NCBI GenBank assembly: GCA_035280505.1
Contig: DATEFT010000014.1
Location: 1-9,946 of the forward strand
From: JAKEHZ01 sp035280505
Lineage (GTDB): Bacteria > Acidobacteriota > Blastocatellia > RBC074
Direction: 5' to 3'
Length of the DNA: 9,946 nucleotides
Below the pieces are notes generated by a model that saw only the letters and a program-made list of their open reading frames with translations, searched no databases and was not told the origin of the DNA. A program made the position numbers and the translations under genes. Of the stretch, positions 1 through 5,373 are shown piece by piece. How positions within the stretch are numbered: position 1 is the stretch's first letter; every line of letters begins with the position of its first letter.

Positions 1-710
1 TACCAGACCCATCGCTCGCCCGCCGCCGGCGATTCCACGAACCCCGTGGTCTCTCGGTTGCCGAAAGAGTAGCCGGCTCCCGCTCCGCCGCTGTGGATTT
101 CACTCGGCTCCACGTGCAACCCTCGATTGGGAGCGGCCGTCCCGATCCCGACCCGGCCGTTGGTGATCGTCAGCCGCTCGGCCCCCGCCTGCACCAGGCC
201 CAGCGAATCGTCCGCCTCGTTGCCGATTCCGATCTGCAGCTTCGCCCTCTCTCCCGTAACCGGAAAGTAGCGGATAAAGGCCTCATCGTCGGTGGAGCCG
301 CTCGGAAACTGGATACCTGACTGACTGTTGTTTCCGATGGCCGGCATGATCGCCCCGCCCGAGACCTGCAGCTTCGCCTGCGGAGCCGCCGTCCCGATCC
401 CGACTCCGCTCGCCCCGTTCCCCAGAATCCGCATCTGCTCCGCGTCCGCGTTGCCCGTAAAGAAGATGATGTCTCCCTCCTGGTAGACCTCCATCTGGCG
501 CGGCGAACCGTTGAAGACGATGCGGCGGTGATTGTCGCCGCACCGCAGTTGCCCGTTGTCGCTGAAGAAGACTTCTTTCCCGTCTTCCAGCCGCAGGTTG
601 CCGACCCTGAGCGAGAGCTGGTCGGCGGCGCTACACGACAGTTTGGGCCCGGCGTCCGGCGGGGCATTGGGATCCTGAAAGGTCAGCTCATCGACTGTCA
701 AATTGGCCAT
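1..710 (-). CDS. S74-type fibre protein, third paralogue (3' part beyond left edge)
   Basis: This is the N-terminal 236 codons of a third fibre gene, open to the left edge. Its start MANLTVDELTFQDPN and the following ~230 residues match the two complete fibre proteins at 4612-2738 and 2703-1048 almost position for position. VGIGTAAP occurs at residues 103-110 and again at about 187-194, and the visible end reads GFVESPAAGERWVW where the paralogues read GFVESPTGGERWIW. Both conserved cysteines of the N-terminal region (LSCSA and LRCGD) are present. The peptidase S74 chaperone expected at the C terminus is not visible, so membership of that class rests on the paralogues. Two in-frame ATGs lie side by side (713 and 710). 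I chose 710 because it sits 4 bases from the AGGAGG, the same spacing as in the 4612 gene. The inferred role is a fibre or target-recognition subunit of the contractile particle, fixed to the baseplate by the shared N terminus. Confidence 0.85.
   Translation of the reverse strand, partial: MANLTVDELTFQDPNAPPDAGPKLSCSAADQLSLRVGNLRLEDGKEVFFSDNGQLRCGDNHRRIVFNGSPRQMEVYQEGDIIFFTGNADAEQMRILGNGASGVGIGTAAPQAKLQVSGGAIMPAIGNNSQSGIQFPSGSTDDEAFIRYFPVTGERAKLQIGIGNEADDSLGLVQAGAERLTITNGRVGIGTAAPNRGLHVEPSEIHSGGAGAGYSFGNRETTGFVESPAAGERWVW
417..495 (-). repeat. N-terminal repeat block shared by all three fibre genes
   Basis: Bases 417-495, 2410-2488 and 4319-4397 are near-copies of each other. Counted by eye, the first and second agree at 77 of 79 bases, and the second and third at 78 of 79. 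The block encodes part of the shared N-terminal region (MEVYQEGDIIF and EQMRILGN). It is a likely site for recombination between the genes. Confidence 0.85.
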
Positions 711-714
711 CATT

Positions 715-720
715 CCTCCT
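715..720 (-). promoter_or_regulatory. Shine-Dalgarno site that decides the start at 710
   Basis: The minus strand reads AGGAGG, then A, then ATGATGGCC. The first ATG (713-711) is only 1 base from the motif and the second (710-708) is 4 bases away, which favours the second. The 4612 paralogue has the same AGGAGG followed by 4 bases and ATGGCC. Confidence 0.7.
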
Positions 721-723
721 GGT

Positions 724-737
724 CATCCGGCCGGATG
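724..737. repeat. Perfect 14-base palindrome, CATCCGGCCGGATG
   Basis: CATCCGGCCGGATG equals its own reverse complement. It lies just upstream of the ribosome binding site of the third fibre gene, in the 70-base gap after the coiled-coil gene. It could be a protein binding site or a short RNA stem near the ribosome site. Nothing in the sequence settles this, and short GC-rich palindromes also occur by chance. Confidence 0.5.
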
Positions 738-755
738 GTTCTCTGCCTGACCGAA

Positions 756-770
756 GCGCCGCGGCGGCGC
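756..770. repeat. Short GC-only hairpin in the gap before the third fibre gene
   Basis: Arms GCGCCG (756-761) and CGGCGC (765-770) pair perfectly around a 3-base loop. There is no T-run on either side, so it is not a canonical intrinsic terminator. Together with the palindrome at 724-737 it makes the gap before the third fibre gene strongly structured, and it might tune expression or RNA stability. Confidence 0.4.
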
Positions 771-780
771 GCCGATCCAT

Positions 781-1008
781 TCAATCGGTGGCGGCGGCGG
801 CCACCCGAGGGTCCGCCGCCGAGGCCGGATCCTGTTGATCGCCCGCGCCCTCGGCCGACAACTCCTGCAAAACCTGGATCGCGCCGCTGATGCGCAAGAG
901 CGTCTCGCGCAACAGCACCTGCTGCCGATCCAACTCCTGCAGGCGCGTCTGGCCGATCTCGAACTCTCGCTTCAACTCTTCCAAGCGAACTTTCAATTGT
1001 TCTTTCAT
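781..1008 (-). CDS. Small coiled-coil protein inside the fibre gene array (75 aa)
   Basis: The ATG has a good ribosome binding site, AAAGGAG at 1017-1023, 8 bases upstream. Residues 1-55 are highly charged, with leucine, isoleucine and valine at heptad-like spacing (for example RLEELKREFE and LLRISGAIQVLQEL), which predicts a helical coiled coil. The last ~20 residues are low complexity, rich in Ala, Asp and Gln (ending AAAATD). No signal peptide or membrane segment is visible. The gene lies 39 bases after the second fibre gene and 70 bases before the third, so it should be co-transcribed with them. I do not recognise a named family with certainty. Small proteins with the core LRETLLRISGAIQVL seem familiar from tail-like clusters, but that is memory and not a search. 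Possible roles are a fibre assembly helper or a trimerisation plug; both are inference. Confidence 0.75.
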   Translation of the reverse strand: MKEQLKVRLEELKREFEIGQTRLQELDRQQVLLRETLLRISGAIQVLQELSAEGAGDQQDPASAADPRVAAAATD

Positions 1009-1047
1009 CTGGTCTGCTCCTTTATAAAAATAGAATCGATCCTCGCA

Positions 1048-2703
1048 TCACGAAAGCTCCTTTGCCCGGAGGCCGTCGTGAATGCAGGTCTTCAGATTGT
1101 CGATTTCGCCCTTCAGCTCTCGCAACGCTTCGATCAGCAGGGCCTCAAAACCCGACATCGTGAGGTGCTTGCACCCCTGAGGGTCGGCGCTGACCCATTC
1201 GGGGAAGACCGTCTCGACCTCCTGCGCGACCAGCCCTCTCTGCACAGCCTGCGGGTCTCCCATCTTCTCCGGTTCGATCCACTCAAAAGAGACGCCGCGC
1301 AGTTGCAGCAGTCGTTCGAGCGTTCCGGTCAGCGGTTCGATATTTCTCTTCAATCGCTGGTCCGAGGGGAAGGTCCAGCCCGTGCCGCCCACGCTCTTGG
1401 TGGCGTTGCCGATCACATGCAATTTCGCGGTGGGCGCCGTGGTCCCGATGCCGACATTGCCGCTTTGAGCGGAGGGATTGATGATCACCCGGTTTTGGCC
1501 GTTAGCGCCGGTACTGTGCAGAAAGAGATCTTCCGTCAGCGCCTGTAGATCGAGGGCCGAACCGTCACAGCGAAGATCGATCTGCCTGAGACCGTCCGGG
1601 CTCTGCAGACGGAGGCGGTTGCCGACGATGTGCACGGCGACGGCCGGGGTGGTGGTACCGACTCCCAGGCTTCCGATGATGTCCATCGAGCCGTTGACCT
1701 GCAGGTAATCCCAGAGCCGGACCATCCGGCCCCGGGCGGTTCCGGAGCGCCCCAGAATCATGAGCGCGTTGTAGTTGGCCGCATTCTCGATCGCCGCAAA
1801 TCCCACCGCGTTTCCGATCCCGGTGTGGTTGTGGTCGGTCTTGGTGAAGTAGAGGTCCGAATTTCCCGCGCGGATATCCCCCTTCACGTCCAGCTTTCCC
1901 TCGGGCGCCGCGGTCCCGATTCCAACGTTGCCGGCCGAGGTCACCGCCAGTTTGTCCGACCCGGACCACAGACGGGCGATTCCGCTCGATGAATACCAGA
2001 TCCATCGTTCCCCGCCCGTCGGCGACTCCACAAACCCCGTAGTCTGCCGATTGTTGAATGAAAAACCGGCTCCCGTTCCGCCGCTGTGGATCTCGTTCGG
2101 CTCCACGTGCAGGGCGCGGCTGGGAGCGGCCGTCCCGATCCCGACCCGGCCGTTGGTGATCGTCAGCCGCTCGGCTCCCGCCTGCACCAGGCTCAACGAA
2201 TCGTCCGGATCGTTGCCGATCCCGATCTGCAGCTTCGCCGTCTCTCCCGCCACCGGAAAGTACCGAATGAAAGCCTCATCGCCGGTGGGTCCGCCCGGGA
2301 ACTGGATGCCCGCCTGGCTGCTGTCCCCGATGGCCGGCATGATCGCCCCGCCCGCGACCTGCAGCTTCGCCTGCGGGGTGGCCGTCCCGATCCCGACCCC
2401 ACTCGTCCCGTTCCCCAGAATCCGCATCTGCTCCGCGTCCGCGTTGCCCGTGTAGAAGATGATGTCTCCCTCCTGGTAGACCTCCATCCGGCGCGGGGAA
2501 TTGTTGAAGACGATGCGGCGGTGATCGTCTCCGCAACGGAGTTGCCCGTTATCGCTGAAGAAGACCTCTCTTCCGTCCTCCAGCCGCAGGTTGCCGACCT
2601 TGAGCGAGAGCTGGCCGGGAGCGCTGCACGACAGCCTGGGCCCGACGTCCGGCAGATCGTTGGGATCCTGAAAGGTCAACTCATCAACCGTTAAATTGGC
2701 CAT
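1048..2703 (-). CDS. S74-type fibre protein with autocleaving C-terminal chaperone (551 aa)
   Basis: The start has AAGGAGG at 2711-2717, 7 bases upstream of the ATG. Residues 1-100 are the N-terminal region shared with the other two fibre genes, with cysteines in LSCSAPG and LRCGDD. The shaft is made of repeats headed by VGIGT-x-x-P, at about residues 103, 187, 260, 347 (as LGVGTTTP) and 417. Residues 280-340 carry DLYFTKTDHNHTG and AIENAANYNALMILG. Residues 350-414 are a segment unlike its neighbour gene (LRLQSPDGLRQIDLRCDG onward). From residue 447 a peptidase S74 intramolecular chaperone begins with SDQRLK. In the endosialidase family the Ser and the Lys five residues later form the autocleavage dyad, and both are present. 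The C terminus is a helical tail (GFEALLIEALRELKGEIDNLK). Inferred product: a homotrimeric fibre of about 446 residues after loss of the 105-residue chaperone. The role as target-binding fibre is inferred from gene context; what it binds is unknown. Confidence 0.9.
   Translation of the reverse strand: MANLTVDELTFQDPNDLPDVGPRLSCSAPGQLSLKVGNLRLEDGREVFFSDNGQLRCGDDHRRIVFNNSPRRMEVYQEGDIIFYTGNADAEQMRILGNGTSGVGIGTATPQAKLQVAGGAIMPAIGDSSQAGIQFPGGPTGDEAFIRYFPVAGETAKLQIGIGNDPDDSLSLVQAGAERLTITNGRVGIGTAAPSRALHVEPNEIHSGGTGAGFSFNNRQTTGFVESPTGGERWIWYSSSGIARLWSGSDKLAVTSAGNVGIGTAAPEGKLDVKGDIRAGNSDLYFTKTDHNHTGIGNAVGFAAIENAANYNALMILGRSGTARGRMVRLWDYLQVNGSMDIIGSLGVGTTTPAVAVHIVGNRLRLQSPDGLRQIDLRCDGSALDLQALTEDLFLHSTGANGQNRVIINPSAQSGNVGIGTTAPTAKLHVIGNATKSVGGTGWTFPSDQRLKRNIEPLTGTLERLLQLRGVSFEWIEPEKMGDPQAVQRGLVAQEVETVFPEWVSADPQGCKHLTMSGFEALLIEALRELKGEIDNLKTCIHDGLRAKELS
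1312..1434 (-). repeat. Near-identical chaperone-junction block, copy in the 551-aa gene
   Basis: This 123-base block matches 2975-3097 in the 624-aa gene with 3 mismatches (120/123, counted by eye). It covers the end of the last shaft repeat, the GGTGWTFPSDQRLKRN cleavage region and the first part of the S74 chaperone. Confidence 0.85.
1462..1656 (-). other. Variable segment of the 551-aa fibre gene
   Basis: This encodes residues 350-414 (AVAVHIVGNRLRLQSPDG, LFLHSTGANGQNRV). It takes the place of the aromatic-rich segment at 3125-3307 in the neighbouring gene. The flanks on both sides are shared between the two proteins, so the difference is a discrete module exchange. Boundaries are approximate. 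Confidence 0.6.
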
Positions 2704-2737
2704 GGTTCTTCCTCCTTATTACTCACCCTGGGCATTT

Positions 2738-4612
2738 TCAACCGGTCTTCCACTTCAAAAAGTCGATTTCGCTCTTCAGCTCTCGCAACGCTTCGATCAA
2801 CAGGGCTTCAAAGCCCGTCATCGTGAGATGCTTGCACCCCTGGGCGTCGGCGCTGACCCATTCGGGGAAGACCGTCTCGACCTCCTGCGCGACCAGCCCC
2901 CTCTGCAAAGCGTGGGGGTCTCCCATCTTCTCCGGTTCGATCCATTCAAAAGAGACGCCGCGCAGTTGCAGCAATCGTTCGAGCGTTCCGGTCAGCGGTT
3001 CGATGTTTCTCTTCAATCGCTGGTCCGAGGGGAAGGTCCAGCCCGTGCCGCCCACGGTCTTGGTGGCGTTGCCGATCACATGGAATTTCGCGGTGGGTTC
3101 GACCGTGCCGATGCCGACATTACCGGCATTCTTGATGACGAACATTCCCCACGTTTCATTTCTGCCGATTTCGAATCGGTCCCCTCCCTGGGGATTGTGG
3201 AGGTGCCAGAGGCCGTTATCCTGCGAAGCACGGAGGCTGATCCAATCGCCCCAACCACGATTGATCTCAAAGTTTCCATAGGGATTGACGGAACCAAGAG
3301 CGGTGCCGATCCCGACACTGCCCGTGATGTTCAGCGAGCCGTTGACATCCAGATAGTCCCAGAGCCTGACCAACCGTCCCTGGGGAGTTCCGGATCGGCC
3401 CAGAATCATGAGCGCGTTGTAGTCGGAGGCATTCTCGATGGCCGCGAATCCCGTGATATTTCCGAATCCGGTGTGGGTGTGGTCGACCTTGGTGAAATAG
3501 AGGTCGGAATTCCCGGCGTGGATCTTTCCGTTCACATCCAGTCTCGCGGTGGGCGACAGGTTCCCGATCCCGACATTGCCGTTGAAGACCGTCAATCTCT
3601 CGCCTCCGGCTTGAAAGAGGCCGATGGCATCATCGGCATCATTTCCGACCCCGATCACCAGCCTGGTCGTCTCCCCGGCGGTCACGAAATAACGGATGTA
3701 GGCCTCATCGCCGAGGCCGCCTCCGGGGTCCGGAGGGAACTGAATGCCGGCTTGATTGCTGTTTCCCACCGCGGGCATGATCGCGCCCCCCAAGATCTGC
3801 AGCCGGGCCTGCGGATTGGAGGTCCCGATCCCGACACTGCCCGTCGAGGTCACCGCCAACTTATCCGACCCGGACCACAGCCGGGCGACTCCGCCCGATG
3901 CGTACCAGATCCATCGCTCTCCGCCCGTCGGCGACTCCACGAACCCCGTGGTCTGCCGATTACCGAAAGAGAGACCGCCTCCGATTCCGCCGCTGTGGAT
4001 TTCGTTCGGTTCCACATGCAGGGCGCGGCTGGGAGTGGTCGTCCCGATCCCGACCCGGCCGTTGGTGATCGTCAGCCGCTCGGCCCCCGCCTGCACCAGG
4101 CTCAGCGAATCGTCCAGGTCGTTGCCGATGCCGATCTGCAGCTTCGCCGTCTCTCCCACCACCGGAAAGTAGCGGATGAAAGCCTCATCGCCGGTGGCGC
4201 CGGCCGGAAACTGGATGCCCGCCTGGCTGCTGTCCCCGACGGCCGGCATGATCGCCCCGCCCGCGACCTGCAGCTTCGCCTGCGGGGCGGCGGTCCCGAT
4301 CCCGACTTTGCTCTCCCCGTTCCCCAGAATCCGCATCTGCTCCGTGTCCGCGTTGCCCGTGTAGAAGATGATGTCTCCCTCCTGGTAGACCTCCATCTGG
4401 CGCGGCGAATTGTTGAAGAAGATGCGGCGATGATTGTCTCCGCACCGGAGTTGCCCGTTGTCATTGAAGAAGATCTCTCTTCCGTCATCCAACCGCAGGT
4501 TGCCGACCTTGAACGAGAGCTGGCCGGGAGCGCTGCACGACAGCTTGGGCCCGACATCCGGCAGAGCGTTGGGATCCTGAAAGGTCAACTCATCGACTGT
4601 TAAATTGGCCAT
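2738..4612 (-). CDS. S74-type fibre protein with an extra shaft module (624 aa)
   Basis: The ATG follows AGGAGG (4617-4622) by 4 bases. Domain order is: shared N-terminal region 1-100; VGIGT-headed shaft repeats at about residues 103, 187, 260, 347, 433 and 499; then the S74 chaperone from Ser529 (SDQRLK, Ser/Lys dyad intact) to residue 624. Compared with the 551-residue paralogue it has one additional module. Residues 260-347 (PQARLQILGGAIMP, GDEAYIRYF, GERLTVFNGN) are a diverged second copy of residues 103-187 (PQAKLQVAGGAIMP, GDEAFIRYF, AERLTITNGR). Residues 436-496 (NFEINRGWGDWISLRA, GLWHLHNPQGGDRFEIG) replace an unrelated segment at the same place in the paralogue. This aromatic-rich stretch is a candidate ligand-binding part, but that is inference. 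The gene is the first of the fibre array and ends 34 bases before the next fibre gene, so the two are probably translated from one message. Confidence 0.9.
   Translation of the reverse strand: MANLTVDELTFQDPNALPDVGPKLSCSAPGQLSFKVGNLRLDDGREIFFNDNGQLRCGDNHRRIFFNNSPRQMEVYQEGDIIFYTGNADTEQMRILGNGESKVGIGTAAPQAKLQVAGGAIMPAVGDSSQAGIQFPAGATGDEAFIRYFPVVGETAKLQIGIGNDLDDSLSLVQAGAERLTITNGRVGIGTTTPSRALHVEPNEIHSGGIGGGLSFGNRQTTGFVESPTGGERWIWYASGGVARLWSGSDKLAVTSTGSVGIGTSNPQARLQILGGAIMPAVGNSNQAGIQFPPDPGGGLGDEAYIRYFVTAGETTRLVIGVGNDADDAIGLFQAGGERLTVFNGNVGIGNLSPTARLDVNGKIHAGNSDLYFTKVDHTHTGFGNITGFAAIENASDYNALMILGRSGTPQGRLVRLWDYLDVNGSLNITGSVGIGTALGSVNPYGNFEINRGWGDWISLRASQDNGLWHLHNPQGGDRFEIGRNETWGMFVIKNAGNVGIGTVEPTAKFHVIGNATKTVGGTGWTFPSDQRLKRNIEPLTGTLERLLQLRGVSFEWIEPEKMGDPHALQRGLVAQEVETVFPEWVSADAQGCKHLTMTGFEALLIEALRELKSEIDFLKWKTG
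2975..3097 (-). repeat. Near-identical chaperone-junction block, copy in the 624-aa gene
   Basis: This is the partner of 1312-1434, identical at 120 of 123 bases including third codon positions. Such identity next to an unrelated segment at 3125-3307 points to recent duplication or gene conversion of the C-terminal part, with the variable segment left different. Confidence 0.85.
3125..3307 (-). other. Variable segment of the 624-aa fibre gene
   Basis: This encodes residues 436-496 and lies between shared flanks: RLWDYL-x-VNGS upstream and NVGIGT-x-x-PTAK downstream. The matching position in the next gene (1462-1656) encodes an unrelated sequence of similar length. It contains GWGDW, GLWHLHNPQGG and RNETWGMF, with several tryptophans and glycines. 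The boundaries are placed by eye at protein level. Confidence 0.6.
3572..3835 (-). repeat. Shaft module, diverged second copy in the 624-aa fibre gene
   Basis: Residues 260-347. It starts at VGIGTSNPQARLQ and holds GGAIMPAVGNSNQAGIQFP, GDEAYIRYFV, LVIGVGND and GGERLTVFNG. It aligns with the copy at 4052-4306 apart from a short PDPGGG insertion. The 551-aa paralogue has no such second copy. The amino-acid divergence from copy one is clearly greater than that between copies one of different genes, so this duplication looks older than the gene duplication or was acquired separately. Confidence 0.7.
4052..4306 (-). repeat. Shaft module, first copy in the 624-aa fibre gene
   Basis: Residues 103-187. 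The module starts at VGIGTAAPQAKLQ and holds GGAIMPAVGDSSQAGIQFP, GDEAFIRYFP, LQIGIGND and GAERLTITNG. The same module, nearly identical, is at the same place in both other fibre genes. The second copy in this gene is at 3572-3835. Confidence 0.75.
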
Positions 4613-4644
4613 CGTTCCTCCTCATTCTTGAAGTGTTATTCGAA

Positions 4645-4707
4645 ACCGCGAAAGACGCGAAAGCCGCGAAAGCCGGATAATTCCGCCTCTTTCGCGTGTT
4701 TCGCGGT
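4645..4707. repeat. Long inverted repeat (19-base arms) ahead of the fibre array
   Basis: Left arm 4645-4663 and right arm 4689-4707 pair at 18 of 19 positions around a 25-base loop that can itself pair weakly (CGGA with TCCG). The arms are made of 9-base units of the form NCGCGAAAG. It fills much of the 133-base gap between the Ig-like gene and the first fibre gene. No T-tract follows on the minus strand, so it is not a standard intrinsic terminator. It may stabilise the fibre message or partly attenuate read-through; that is inference. The right arm belongs to a dispersed repeat also found at 7254-7291. Confidence 0.75.
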
Positions 4708-4727
4708 CTGAATCTCAAATTCCAAAG
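4690..4727 (-). repeat. Dispersed intergenic repeat, copy 1
   Basis: This 38-base stretch matches 7254-7291 at 36 of 38 positions. On the minus strand it reads CTTTGGAATTTGAGATT, then CGCGAAA units. Both copies lie in gaps between genes and in the same orientation relative to transcription. Confidence 0.85.
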
Positions 4728-4745
4728 TACTCCCTCTTCCAAGTA

Positions 4746-5348
4746 CTAGATGAACTCGATGTTGATCGTGGTATTGAGCAGCGAGTTATCGGCGTTGAAG
4801 ACCTGCACGGTGGCGACCCGCCGCTTATCTTCGGAGACGAGGCGGAAAGCGGCCTCGCCCTTCTTCAACTTGAGCGAGTTGATCTCTTCCTCGCCGTCCG
4901 CGCTGAACAGCGTCCCATAATCGGTGCGGAGAAAGAGCTGATCGTTATCGGTCTTTCCCGTCTGCGGCTTGCCCTGTTCATCGACCTTCTGCACCTGGAT
5001 GGTCGTGAACGATTCGCCGCCGGCGGCGATCTCCGGAATGCCGTCCACCGGATGCACGTCCGTCGCGTCACAGCTCAGCAGAAGCGCGAACTGTTTGCGC
5101 GGTTCGATCGCCAACTGCACCTCGCCTCCCGGCTTCTGGCGCAGCGCCAGTTCGGTGGGATAGGCGTTCATGAAAGCCCGGGCCTGTGCGCGATCGGTAA
5201 CCTGAACGGCATCGTAATGGCTCATCGGCTCCGGTTTGGCCGATCCCTTGACGATCTGGGTCAGAGCCACTTCCCGCTCCAGATCGGGGTCACAATCCGC
5301 GCTCAATCCGACAATGCTCAGATCCTTCTTACGATAGATGATCCACAT
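4746..5348 (-). CDS. Protein with probable C-terminal Ig-like domain (200 aa)
   Basis: I chose the ATG at 5348 (MWIIYRKKDLS) because GAGGAG lies 6 bases upstream. The longer open frame from 5396 would overlap the end of the preceding gene and has no such site. Residues 1-85 are an unrecognised region (YDAVQVTDRAQARAFMNAYP). Residues 88-200 look like a bacterial Ig-like (invasin or Big_1 type) fold. The pattern is GESFTTIQVQKVDEQGKP, then LFLRTDYGTLFSADG, then KKGEAAFRLVSEDKR, then ATVQVFNADNSL, in the order expected of such strands. No signal peptide or membrane segment is seen. The gene is 25 bases after the 391-residue gene and precedes the fibre array, so it probably belongs to the baseplate or fibre-attachment layer. 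The Ig assignment is by pattern only and the role is inference. Confidence 0.8.
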   Translation of the reverse strand: MWIIYRKKDLSIVGLSADCDPDLEREVALTQIVKGSAKPEPMSHYDAVQVTDRAQARAFMNAYPTELALRQKPGGEVQLAIEPRKQFALLLSCDATDVHPVDGIPEIAAGGESFTTIQVQKVDEQGKPQTGKTDNDQLFLRTDYGTLFSADGEEEINSLKLKKGEAAFRLVSEDKRRVATVQVFNADNSLLNTTINIEFI

Positions 5349-5354
5349 ATCAAT

Positions 5355-5360
5355 CTCCTC
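5355..5360 (-). promoter_or_regulatory. Shine-Dalgarno site that decides the start at 5348
   Basis: The minus strand reads GAGGAG, then 6 bases, then ATGTGG. It places the start at 5348 and removes the 16 extra residues of the longer open frame. Confidence 0.8.
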
Positions 5361-5373
5361 GGAATAACTGGGC

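Noticed and set aside
1021..1035. AT-rich promoter-like stretch before the coiled-coil gene
   Set aside because: TATTTTTATAAA resembles a -10 box, but no convincing -35 partner is seen at the right distance and the genes look operonic.
2696..4603. Long open frame (635 codons) on the plus strand opposite the 624-aa fibre gene
   Set aside because: It mirrors the fibre repeats: its own repeats (GRPDPDPAVGDRQPLG) are the antisense reading of the VGIGT modules. High GC at third codon positions keeps the opposite frame open. It has no family match.
4645..4707. Rho-independent terminator
   Set aside because: The stem is strong, but no T-run follows on either strand at the right place, and the arms belong to a dispersed repeat.
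4726..4747. AAGTACT direct repeat around the end of the Ig-like gene
   Set aside because: It is seven bases repeated twice with a 9-base gap. It is too short to mean insertion or regulation.
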